Assembly (NCBI GenBank): GCA_017436285.1 | Contig: JAFSDL010000053.1 | Coordinates: 1-63,568, forward strand | DNA: 63,568 nucleotides | Reading direction: 5' to 3' | Source: Clostridia bacterium | Lineage (GTDB): Bacteria; Bacillota; Clostridia; Oscillospirales; Acutalibacteraceae | Shown here: positions 43,918 to 51,703 of the stretch, in pieces | Position numbering within the stretch: position 1 is the stretch's first letter | Layout of the letters: each line of letters starts with the position of its first letter | Made by a program: the position numbers and the translations under genes | The notes under the pieces: generated by a model | What the model was told of the DNA's origin: nothing | The model's database searches: none | Seen by the model: the letters and a program-made list of their open reading frames with translations, nothing else

Positions 43918-45747
43918 ATGTGCGGAATTATTGGTAAGGTTGGGGTTGGGAATGTTTTTCCGGAGCTTTTGAATGGTCTTAAAAATCTGGAGTATCGTGG
44001 GTATGATTCTGCAGGAGTGGCAGGGATTATTGATAATAAAATAATTCGCTTCAGGCAAGAGGGGAGAATTTCCAATTTAGAGGCAGAAGTTGAAAAGGCA
44101 AGCCCTGAAAGCTTTATCGGTATAGGGCATACAAGATGGGCAACTCACGGCAGTCCCACTAAAGATAATGCCCATCCGCATATAAGCACCAATGGTAAAT
44201 TTGCCATTGTTCACAATGGTATTATTGAAAATTCAGATGAACTGAAAAAAAGCTTTTTAGAGGGTAAAATTCAGCTTTCCTCCCGGACTGATACGGAAAT
44301 TGTTGTGCAGCTGATGGGGCTTTTTTATAAGGGTGATGTTATATCTGCCATAAGTGAAGCCTGCAAGGCTTTAACAGGTAGCTTTGCTTTGGGTATTCTT
44401 TGTGAGGATACACCGAATATTCTTTATGCAGTGGGGCAAAGCAGTCCGCTTCTTGTGGTTAAAGGCAAATCAGGTAATTATATTGCCTCGGATTTTTGTG
44501 CGGTAGGTGAAGGCACAGATGAGGTTTACAGATTAACAGATGGTGAAATTTGCGCGCTGACAGAAGGTAGCATCAGATTTTTCAATCCATCGGGAGCACC
44601 TATTGAAAAATTTCCTGAAAAAGCCGAGTTTTCTTGCGTTGCTTTTGACAAAGGCAATTATGAACACTTTATGCTTAAGGAGATTTTTGAGCAACCCAAA
44701 GCAGTGAAGGATACAATAAATTCTTTTTTAAAAGAAAATGAAATTGTTTTCCCCAATGTGAAATTATATGATAATTTTATAAAAGAAAAATTAGAGAAAA
44801 TTGTTATCGTGGCTTGCGGTTCAGCCTACCACGCAGGGCTTGTGGGCAAGTCTGTTTTGGAGAGTCTTTGCAAAATTTCCTGCTCCGTTGAAATTGCATC
44901 GGAGTTCAGATATTCCCAAAGCTTTATAAATGAAAAAACTCTTGCTGTTTTTATTAGTCAGAGTGGTGAAACTGCAGATACATTGGCGGCGTTGCGCCTT
45001 GCAAAAAAGAAGGGTGCAAAAACACTTTCAATAGTGAATGTAACAGGCAGTGCAATAGCTGAGGAAAGCGAAAGCGTTATATATACAAAGGCGGGGCGCG
45101 AGGTGGCAGTTGCCACAACAAAGGCTTACAGTGCTCAGCTCGCTTCCCTTTATGCTCTTGCAATTTTTATGGGAGGAATAAGAGCTGCTATTGATACTGA
45201 AAGGTATAAAAGGCTTGTTGAAGAATTAAGATTTTTGCCTGAAAAAATAAAGAGAAGAATTACCACCCTTGCGCCTCAGATGGAGGAGCTTTCTAAAGAT
45301 ATTTATAAGAAAAGGGATGTGTTCTTTATTGGACGCCTGAATGATTTTGCCACTGCCGCCGAGGGCTCTCTTAAAATGAAGGAAATCAGCTATATCAATT
45401 CTCAGAGCTACCCTGCTGGGGAGCTTAAGCACGGTACAATTTCATTGATTGAAGAGGGCACCGTTGTTGTTGCGGTGGCAGGAAAAAGCAAAGTGTTTTC
45501 AAAAACTGCAAGCAATATTTCTGAGGTTCAGGCAAGGGGTGCAAGGGTTATTTTAATAACTGATGAAAGTGAAAAAGATTGCAAGGTAACAGCAGAAATT
45601 ACTGTTACAGTGCCCGAAACTTTAAAGGAATTTCAAAGCTCGCTTTTGGTTTTACCTCTGCAGCTTTTAAGCTACTATACCGCAAAGCTCCGTGGCTGTG
45701 ATATAGATAAACCCAAAAATCTTGCAAAAAGCGTGACGGTTGAATAG
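43918..45747 (+). CDS. glmS: Glutamine--fructose-6-phosphate aminotransferase
   Basis: Makes glucosamine-6-phosphate, the first step to UDP-GlcNAc and peptidoglycan. The 609 aa protein starts MCGIIGKVG, where Cys2 is the N-terminal glutamine-amidotransferase nucleophile. RWATHG and the two SIS domains (ISQSGETADT near 343) follow, and it ends in the canonical DKPKNLAKSVTVE. The stop is TAG, the only TAG stop I saw for a complete gene here. A GGGAGAA site precedes it. The usual Firmicute glmS ribozyme is not present upstream. Confidence 0.97.
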   Translation: MCGIIGKVGVGNVFPELLNGLKNLEYRGYDSAGVAGIIDNKIIRFRQEGRISNLEAEVEKASPESFIGIGHTRWATHGSPTKDNAHPHISTNGKFAIVHNGIIENSDELKKSFLEGKIQLSSRTDTEIVVQLMGLFYKGDVISAISEACKALTGSFALGILCEDTPNILYAVGQSSPLLVVKGKSGNYIASDFCAVGEGTDEVYRLTDGEICALTEGSIRFFNPSGAPIEKFPEKAEFSCVAFDKGNYEHFMLKEIFEQPKAVKDTINSFLKENEIVFPNVKLYDNFIKEKLEKIVIVACGSAYHAGLVGKSVLESLCKISCSVEIASEFRYSQSFINEKTLAVFISQSGETADTLAALRLAKKKGAKTLSIVNVTGSAIAEESESVIYTKAGREVAVATTKAYSAQLASLYALAIFMGGIRAAIDTERYKRLVEELRFLPEKIKRRITTLAPQMEELSKDIYKKRDVFFIGRLNDFATAAEGSLKMKEISYINSQSYPAGELKHGTISLIEEGTVVVAVAGKSKVFSKTASNISEVQARGARVILITDESEKDCKVTAEITVTVPETLKEFQSSLLVLPLQLLSYYTAKLRGCDIDKPKNLAKSVTVE

Positions 45748-45761
45748 ATTTATATGATAAC

Positions 45762-45806
45762 CTTACAAAATCTTAATTTGATTTATTCACTGCTGTATGT
45801 TATCAT
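45762..45806 (+). promoter_or_regulatory. Promoter/operator of the two-component genes
   Basis: TTGATT (45778-45783) and TATCAT (45801-45806) with 17 bp. Upstream is CTTACAAAATCTTAA (45762-45776), a near match to CTTACGAAATCTTAA before the ABC ATPase gene. It is a likely binding site for the response regulator, implying autoregulation. Confidence 0.65.
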
Positions 45807-45822
45807 TTAATTGGTGATAAAT

Positions 45823-46485
45823 ATGGCAGTGAAAATTCTTGTAACTGAAGATGATGTTTTCCTTCGTGACGGGCTTTGCGAAATGCTCAAAAAAGAGGGC
45901 TATGATGTTGTTACCGCAGGAACAATTGAGGATGCTAAGGTAAGCTTTTTAAAAGATAGCTTTAACCTTATAATCCTTGATGTGATGCTTCCTGACGGTA
46001 ACGGTTTTGATATGTGCGCCTTCATTCGTGAAAAGAACGAGGATGTTCCCATATTGTTCCTTACTGCTTGCGATGACGAGGTTCAGGTGGTTCGCGGTCT
46101 TGATGCAGGTGCAGATGATTATGTTACAAAGCCCTTCAAGCTTCTTGAATTGCTTTCAAGAATCCGAGCTCTTTTGCGAAGAAACAAGGCTACTGTTTAC
46201 AGTTGCGAAAATATTGTTATTGATATAAACACAATGACCGTGAAAAAGGACGGAGAAAATGTTTTTGTTACTCCCACAGAGTTTCAGATTCTTTCTGCAC
46301 TTGTGAGAAATAGTGGTGTTATTGTTACAAGAGCAATTTTGTTGGAAAACATCTGGGATGAGGGTGGCTCATTTATTGACGATAACACTCTTTCCGTGCA
46401 TATAAGCAGACTTCGTGAAAAAATCGGTGCCGAGCATATTGTTACTGTTCGCGGTATCGGTTACAGATGGGAGGATGGGAAATGA
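45823..46485 (+). CDS. OmpR-family response regulator
   Basis: The 220 aa DNA-binding response regulator has a receiver domain with the acidic pair EDD (residues 8-10), phospho-acceptor Asp53 in LIILDVMLPD, Thr in FLTACDD and Lys in DDYVTKPFK. Its C-terminal winged helix contains TPTEFQILSALVRNSG and VHISRLREKI. Start 45823 is preferred to the upstream TTG at 45811, since homologues begin MxxKILVxEDD. It overlaps the kinase gene by four bases (ATGA) and is first in a TCS-ABC cluster. Confidence 0.94.
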   Translation: MAVKILVTEDDVFLRDGLCEMLKKEGYDVVTAGTIEDAKVSFLKDSFNLIILDVMLPDGNGFDMCAFIREKNEDVPILFLTACDDEVQVVRGLDAGADDYVTKPFKLLELLSRIRALLRRNKATVYSCENIVIDINTMTVKKDGENVFVTPTEFQILSALVRNSGVIVTRAILLENIWDEGGSFIDDNTLSVHISRLREKIGAEHIVTVRGIGYRWEDGK

Positions 46486-47387
46486 GTCCTTTTGAAATCT
46501 GCTTGATTATTTCTGCTTGCTTGTTGCTTTTTGTTGTTATGGTTTTGAGTGTCTTGCTTGCCAACAGCAAAAGAAAAGTGAAAAAGCTTACTAAAAGCAT
46601 CAATAAATATCTTGAGAAGGGTGAGCAGACAAAATTCAGCACCAAGGATGATTATTTTGCACCTCTTCAGAATGCAGTTTGCGATTTGGAAAATGCTCTT
46701 GAGGTTCAAAAACAAAACACAGAGCTTGAAACTCAAAAGAATACGGATTTTATTGCAGATGTTTCCCATCAGTTAAAAACTCCCTTAGCAGGTCTTCGTC
46801 TTTACCTTGAAATGGATAACGCGCAGAATCCGACAGAGCATACTCAAAAAGAGCTTCAGCTTGTGGAGAAAACGGAAGAGCTTGTTGCAAAGCTTTTGCG
46901 CCTTGAAAAGATAAAAAGCGATACATATGTTATGGATTTTCAGTTCTATGAAGTGAGTGAAATCCTTAAAAGTATTGTTCTTGATATGAAGCATATTTTT
47001 CCTGAAAAGCAATTCAGTGTTGTCGGAAAAAGTAATATGAGATGCGACAAGGAATGGCTGACAGAGGCTTTAGGGAATGTTATAAAAAATGCTTGCGAGC
47101 ATACGGATAATAAGGGCAAAATCAATATAACCGTTGAGGAAAATGAACGCTCAACAATTGTTACTGTTTCCGATAATGGTGGCGGTGTTGATAAAGACGA
47201 TGTAGGCAAGCTCTTTAAAAGATTCCACAGAGCTAAAAATGCCAAGCCTCAGAGTGCGGGAATCGGTCTTGCAATAACAAAAGCCATTGTCGAAAAGCAT
47301 CACGGAACAATAAGTGCTGTAAATTCTGCAACAGGGCTTGATATTATAATGTGCTTTCCGCATATTGACGGGTATCAGGCTATTTGA
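46482..47387 (+). CDS. Sensor histidine kinase with minimal sensor region
   Basis: The 301 aa kinase has a single N-terminal membrane helix (about residues 5-28), a short cytoplasmic linker, and the dimerisation/phosphotransfer His96 in DVSHQLKTP. The N box is NVIKNACEHT, the G1 box VSDNGGGV, then FKRFHRA and G2 SAGIGLAI. There is almost no extracytoplasmic domain. In peptide-sensing Bce-type systems, such kinases learn of the ligand from the ABC permease, which fits the downstream permeases. It is translationally coupled to the regulator (ATGA). Confidence 0.93.
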   Translation: MSPFEICLIISACLLLFVVMVLSVLLANSKRKVKKLTKSINKYLEKGEQTKFSTKDDYFAPLQNAVCDLENALEVQKQNTELETQKNTDFIADVSHQLKTPLAGLRLYLEMDNAQNPTEHTQKELQLVEKTEELVAKLLRLEKIKSDTYVMDFQFYEVSEILKSIVLDMKHIFPEKQFSVVGKSNMRCDKEWLTEALGNVIKNACEHTDNKGKINITVEENERSTIVTVSDNGGGVDKDDVGKLFKRFHRAKNAKPQSAGIGLAITKAIVEKHHGTISAVNSATGLDIIMCFPHIDGYQAI

Positions 47388-47389
47388 TT

Positions 47390-47484
47390 GCCAAGATTAA
47401 CTTGGCAGCGATATAAATCCTTGCGGATTTGCGATATATCTGACGATGCGATATACCTTCGGTGCGATATGTGCCTGATGGCAC
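47390..47484. repeat. Hairpin array 3 (GCGATAT x4)
   Basis: A first hairpin GCCAAG-ATTAA-CTTGGC (which includes the end of the kinase transcript) leads into four GCGATAT words followed by AAATCC-TTGC-GGATTT, ATC-TGAC-GAT, ACC-TTC-GGT and GTGCC-TGAT-GGCAC. These stems match, in the same order, the reverse complement of the second half of array 1, with changed loops and a changed junction word. Confidence 0.88.
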
Positions 47485-47487
47485 GAG

Positions 47488-47524
47488 AAAACTCTCTCTT
47501 TGATTTTACAAAGGGAGAGTTTTT
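47488..47524 (+). terminator. Terminator after the two-component genes
   Basis: AAACTCTC pairs with GAGAGTTT around an inner CTTTG/CAAAG stem, followed by TTTT. Confidence 0.7.
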
Positions 47525-47529
47525 GCAAT

Positions 47530-47583
47530 CTTACGAAATCTTAAGATAAAAGTCACCTAAAATTAAGATTGGTGTTTTATACT
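47530..47583 (+). promoter_or_regulatory. Operator and promoter of the ABC genes
   Basis: CTTACGAAATCTTAA (47530-47544) and an inverted half AATTAAGATT (47561-47570) precede a TATACT -10 box (47578-47583). No good -35 box is present, as in promoters needing an activator. The same motif precedes the response-regulator gene. Confidence 0.6.
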
Positions 47584-47638
47584 GAAATCAACATAGAGGA
47601 TTAGTATTCTCAAAATCAAATTCAAAGGAGAGTTTTAT

Positions 47639-48322
47639 ATGAATATTATTGAATGCAAAAATCTCACAAAGGAATATTTAAGTGGTGAAAATACGGTTGT
47701 GGCACTTAACGATGTGTCATTGGAATTTGAAAAAGGCGAATTCTGTGCAATAACAGGACCCTCAGGTTCGGGTAAATCTACCTTCCTGCACGTTTTAAGC
47801 AGTCTTGAAAATTCAACCTCAGGCGAGGTTATTTATAACAATGAAAGTCTTAAAAAATATAACGATAATCAGCTTTCAATCCTCAGAAGGAGACGCTTTG
47901 GCTTCGTTTTTCAGGCATATAACCTTGTGGAAGAATTAACAGGTTATGAGAATATTCTTCTTCCCATTATGCTTGACAAAAAGAAACCAGATGAAGAGTA
48001 TCTTAAGAAAATTATTGATATTCTTGGCATTGAAGACAGACTTTCTCATTTACCATCTGCTCTTTCAGGCGGTCAGCAACAGAGAATTGCTATTGCAAGA
48101 GCACTTGCAAACAAACCTTCAATCCTTTTTGCCGATGAACCTACAGGTAACCTTGACGGTAAAAGCGGTAGAGAGGTGCTTTCGCTTCTTAAATATGTAA
48201 GTAAGGAATTAGGCGTAACCCTTATTCTTGTTACTCACGATTTGCACGTTGCCGAGCAGGCAGACAGAGTTATCAGAATTGAAGACGGTGCGGTTGTTGA
48301 AGATAGTAAATATAATCAATAA
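47639..48322 (+). CDS. ABC transporter ATPase of the MacB/BceA type
   Basis: The 227 aa cytoplasmic ATPase shows Walker A GPSGSGKST, Q-loop VFQAYNLVEELT, the signature LSGGQQQR, Walker B ILFADEPTGNLD and the H-loop in TLILVTHD. It belongs to the family that powers FtsX-fold permeases, many of which resist or sense antimicrobial peptides. An AAAGGAG site precedes it. Three permease genes follow, but only this one ATPase, so all three probably share it. Confidence 0.94.
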   Translation: MNIIECKNLTKEYLSGENTVVALNDVSLEFEKGEFCAITGPSGSGKSTFLHVLSSLENSTSGEVIYNNESLKKYNDNQLSILRRRRFGFVFQAYNLVEELTGYENILLPIMLDKKKPDEEYLKKIIDILGIEDRLSHLPSALSGGQQQRIAIARALANKPSILFADEPTGNLDGKSGREVLSLLKYVSKELGVTLILVTHDLHVAEQADRVIRIEDGAVVEDSKYNQ

Positions 48323-48330
48323 ACCTTATT

Positions 48331-48460
48331 TGTAAGGAACCGGCTTGCCTGTTCCGCTTGTTTCTCTAAGTTAGTTTATCGCAGGGTATGGGCAAGCCCA
48401 TACCTTACGGTAACGACACTAATCAGCAAATCGTAAGGTACAGGCTTCCCTATACCACAG
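48331..48460. repeat. REP/BIME-like cluster of three palindromes
   Basis: A single unit GTAAGGAACCGGCTTGCC (to TGTTCC) is followed by a facing pair: GGTATGGGCAAGCCCATACC-TTACGG and CGTAAGGTACAGGCTTCCC (to TATACC). It occupies the whole gap between the ATPase and first permease. Confidence 0.8.
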
Positions 48461-48475
48461 AAAAAGGATGTTATT

Positions 48476-51286
48476 ATGAAAAAATTAACCTTTAATTCCC
48501 TTGCTTTCGGTAATCTGAAGCATAGGAAAAAACAATATACCTTGCTTGTTATCGGTATCATTCTTTCAATGGTGTTTTCTTCGGGCTTTGTTTTCTTCGT
48601 TTCAAGTGCAGTTACTTCAGCAATTGAAACACATAATTACAAATACGGAAAGCAGTCCGAAATTGTAACCAATGTTGTTACTAACGATTCTCTGGAAGCC
48701 GTATTAAATGAAACTTATGAAGACCACGGCTATATGCACATCTTAGGTGCAATTACAACAGTTGACAGTGAAATTGAGTTGGGTACTGCTGTTGGTTGGC
48801 TTGATGAAGGTGGTAAAGAGCTTTATTATCAAAGCCTTGCAGAAGGCAAAATGCCACAAAAGAAAAATGAAATAGCAATAGAAAAGTGTGCACTTACAAG
48901 ACTTGGCGGAACTTATAAAATCGGAGATAAAATAACCTTTGATTTATATGCTCAGAATGGTGCAGAGAAATCAGAAAAACCAACAAAAAAAGAATATACT
49001 CTTGTTGGTATTCTTAATGATAAAAGGTCAAATATCGGAAATCAGCACGGAGGTCAGGCATTCGAGCTTCCTGCAGCCTTTGTTGCAGATGGCTCAAAAG
49101 TTGAATTAGGCGGTAAGGAAAGCTTACATTGCCTTATTTTATCGGGTGATGAAGAAGACGAAATCGGAGCATATATTAAGGCATTAAGAGAAACAAAGGG
49201 TTCCGGTGATGGTACCGGTATCTACACAACAGGCGGATATGAGCTCAGCTACACAATTGCAGATATGTTCGGAGTTGATGCACCGTTTTTGTTGTTGCTT
49301 GTTTTTGTTGCGGTGTTGGCTCTTGTTTCAAATATCGGTATTGTTAATGCTTTTTCAACCAATTTAAAGGAAAGAAAAAAGCAAATCGGACTACTCAGAA
49401 GCGTTGGTGCAACAAGAAGACAGATTATAAAAATCTATGGAAGAGAAAGCTTTATTATTTGCTTGCTTTGTGTTCCTTTAAGCCTTGTAATATCTGTTTT
49501 TGCAGTAAAAATGAGCGTTAACCTTATGGGAACAAACTTTGTTTTCAAGCCAAGCTGGTGGGTGCTTCCTTTAAGTGCATTTTTCAGTATCTGCGTGGTT
49601 CTTCTTTCTTCTCTTATTCCTCTCGCTTCTGCTTCGAAAATTTCTCCTATGCAGGCAATAAGGAATATTCAGATTAACCGCAAAATGAAGAAGAAAAAAA
49701 TCAAAACCCAAAAGGAATTTATTCCTTCAAGGCTTTTAGCATCAAGAAATATTAAGCTTTATAAAAACAAACAGGTTTTAACAAGCATCATTCTTGCTAT
49801 AGCAATTTTCGGATCGGTTTTTGGTTATTCAATTATAGGCGGAGTTAAAAAGAATAACCGGATGATTGACTATGATTATGGCATTGAAGCAGAATATTAT
49901 GACTTTTCTTACAGACAGTTGGCAAATTATGAAAAACAGGTTAATGGTTTTTCTGATAATGATGTTCAGGATGTTCTTTATAACTCTAATGTAGAAAGAG
50001 TTGTAACAGGTAAAGCCACAAACGGATACATTTTAGTTGATGAATTAACAGATTATCTGCGCCTTTGCGGTTATACAAATGATGTTTACCAGCAGAATTA
50101 TTCTAAAAAAGGTGAGATTACACCTGAAAACTATCATAAATTTACCGAAGATAATCTTGAAAATAAAGCTGTTAAGGAAAAAGCAGAGATTAAAGGCGAG
50201 GTATTTCCTTTGAGCTTTTACGGTGTTGAGGAAGAATACATTGAATCCTTAAAGGATGCGGTTACAGTAGGCAGAATTGATATTGATAAAATTAATTCCG
50301 GCGAAGAGGTTATTCTTCTTGTACCCGAATACATTGAACTTTCAGCTTGGGATTATGACGGCGCAACTGGTCCGGATATGGATTTTGAGTGGAGCTTGAA
50401 ACCAACCGAAACAATTGCTGATAATCAGGTTGTTCTTGATTCTGCAAAAATAGGGGATGAATTCAAGGTCGATAAGGGAATTACATTAGGTTGGATTGGC
50501 ACAGAAGAAGGCGAACCCGTTGAATATGAATATGAGGGTGGAGAAGGAAAAATCAAAACAGGCGAATTCAAGCACACAAAAATTGAAACTGATACAAAAA
50601 TTGGTGCAATAATTTATTTGCCTGCTGATATTTCAAATCTCTTTTATGATTATAGTTTCTTTAGTAGCAGTAAACCTTGCATAGTTACAAGTGTTGACGG
50701 AATTGATACCTTCACAAAAAACTTGCCATATCTTTCAATGAAAGTCCATCTTAATCAAGAGTGTAATGATGAAATTGAAGAAGAAATGATGACACTTTTT
50801 GACAGGCTTACTGCAGAAATGGGTAGTCCGAGCATATATTCTGCTTATGAACGTGCGAAATCCGGAGAAACAACAGCCAAAACCTTATTGCTTATTATAA
50901 CTGCAGTTGTTGCACTTCTTTTCACCTTAAGCGGTAGCCTTATTAACAATGCTCTTACTGCACGAATAAGAGAAAGCAAAAAGGAAATCGGAACGCTGAG
51001 AGCAGTCGGTGCATCTGTTAAGGATATTTCAAGCTCATATATAAGGCAGTTGCTGTCTGTACTCGGCTTCGGAACTGCTTTAGGCTTCGGTGCTTTTGCA
51101 CTTTTCTATGGTATTTATTGCCTGATATTCATAAGTATGGGCGATACTACCGATGACTTTGTTCTGACATTCTGGCAAACAATTGCTGCTGTTATTGCAC
51201 TTTTTGTTTGCTGTGTGGCTAATGTTCATTTCAAAGTGAAAAAAGAAATGAAGAACAGTATTGTTGAGAATATAAGAGAACTGTAA
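48476..51286 (+). CDS. FtsX-fold ABC permease, copy 1
   Basis: The 936 aa permease begins MKKLTFNSLAFGNLKHRKKQ. There is one membrane helix (about 22-44), a first extracytoplasmic domain (about 45-255), an FtsX core of three helices with the motif KERKKQIGLLRSVGATRRQI (about 300), and a helix near 435. A large, divergent extracytoplasmic domain (about 455-800) leads to a second FtsX core (RESKKEIGTLRAVGAS) and the end NSIVENIREL. It is a fused two-half permease. It differs from the two following paralogues mainly in the big external domain. An AAGGATG site precedes the ATG. Confidence 0.9.
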   Translation: MKKLTFNSLAFGNLKHRKKQYTLLVIGIILSMVFSSGFVFFVSSAVTSAIETHNYKYGKQSEIVTNVVTNDSLEAVLNETYEDHGYMHILGAITTVDSEIELGTAVGWLDEGGKELYYQSLAEGKMPQKKNEIAIEKCALTRLGGTYKIGDKITFDLYAQNGAEKSEKPTKKEYTLVGILNDKRSNIGNQHGGQAFELPAAFVADGSKVELGGKESLHCLILSGDEEDEIGAYIKALRETKGSGDGTGIYTTGGYELSYTIADMFGVDAPFLLLLVFVAVLALVSNIGIVNAFSTNLKERKKQIGLLRSVGATRRQIIKIYGRESFIICLLCVPLSLVISVFAVKMSVNLMGTNFVFKPSWWVLPLSAFFSICVVLLSSLIPLASASKISPMQAIRNIQINRKMKKKKIKTQKEFIPSRLLASRNIKLYKNKQVLTSIILAIAIFGSVFGYSIIGGVKKNNRMIDYDYGIEAEYYDFSYRQLANYEKQVNGFSDNDVQDVLYNSNVERVVTGKATNGYILVDELTDYLRLCGYTNDVYQQNYSKKGEITPENYHKFTEDNLENKAVKEKAEIKGEVFPLSFYGVEEEYIESLKDAVTVGRIDIDKINSGEEVILLVPEYIELSAWDYDGATGPDMDFEWSLKPTETIADNQVVLDSAKIGDEFKVDKGITLGWIGTEEGEPVEYEYEGGEGKIKTGEFKHTKIETDTKIGAIIYLPADISNLFYDYSFFSSSKPCIVTSVDGIDTFTKNLPYLSMKVHLNQECNDEIEEEMMTLFDRLTAEMGSPSIYSAYERAKSGETTAKTLLLIITAVVALLFTLSGSLINNALTARIRESKKEIGTLRAVGASVKDISSSYIRQLLSVLGFGTALGFGAFALFYGIYCLIFISMGDTTDDFVLTFWQTIAAVIALFVCCVANVHFKVKKEMKNSIVENIREL

Positions 51287-51321
51287 AAGTTGCAAGTGGA
51301 AAATGGAAAGTGGAAAGTTTA
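51287..51321. repeat. Heptamer-phased tract
   Basis: AAGTTGC, AAGTGGA, AAATGGA, AAGTGGA, AAGTTTA, directly after the permease stop codon, then a GGGGCGCG...CGCC core. Confidence 0.75.
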
Positions 51322-51357
51322 GGGGCGCGAAAATGCGCCGTAGAAGAATATGTAAAA

Positions 51358-51672
51358 GTAACGCGAAGGCTATCCCTCTTTTTTCGTGAAACGAAAAAGG
51401 AGGGGGGACCGCCCTTAAATATATTTCAATTTATTGATAGATATATTTCGTGCCTATTGGTGCATTTATAAATAAACTTATTCGGAGTGGTGGGTGGTAC
51501 ATAGAAAACGAAATAAGTACAAGGGTACCACCCACCGTTCCGCCCGAACATTGATTTATAAACTGCTGTATTTTTCGTAATATATCGAAGGAAAACAACA
51601 GCTTGTTTCGAGAACGGTCCCCCCTCCTTTTTGCCAAGGCAAAAAAGAGGGATAAGGCTTCGCAAAATTTAT
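51358..51672. mobile_element. Palindromic MITE-like element C
   Basis: The left end GTAACGCGAAGGCTATCCC mirrors GGGATAAGGCTTCGC on the right. Each arm contains a hairpin and a GGGGGGACCG/CGGTCCCCCC run. The centre has GGTGGGTGGTAC and GTACCACCCACC facing each other, plus TTCCGCCCGAA. It is the cleanest copy. The open frames inside are non-coding shadows of the palindrome. Confidence 0.85.
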
Positions 51673-51703
51673 GCTTTATTCCTTACAGGAAGATGGTGAA
51701 ACT

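Noticed and set aside
51426-51665. Two overlapping minus-strand frames in MITE C
   Set aside because: They are by-products of inverted-repeat DNA; both frames read the same palindrome.
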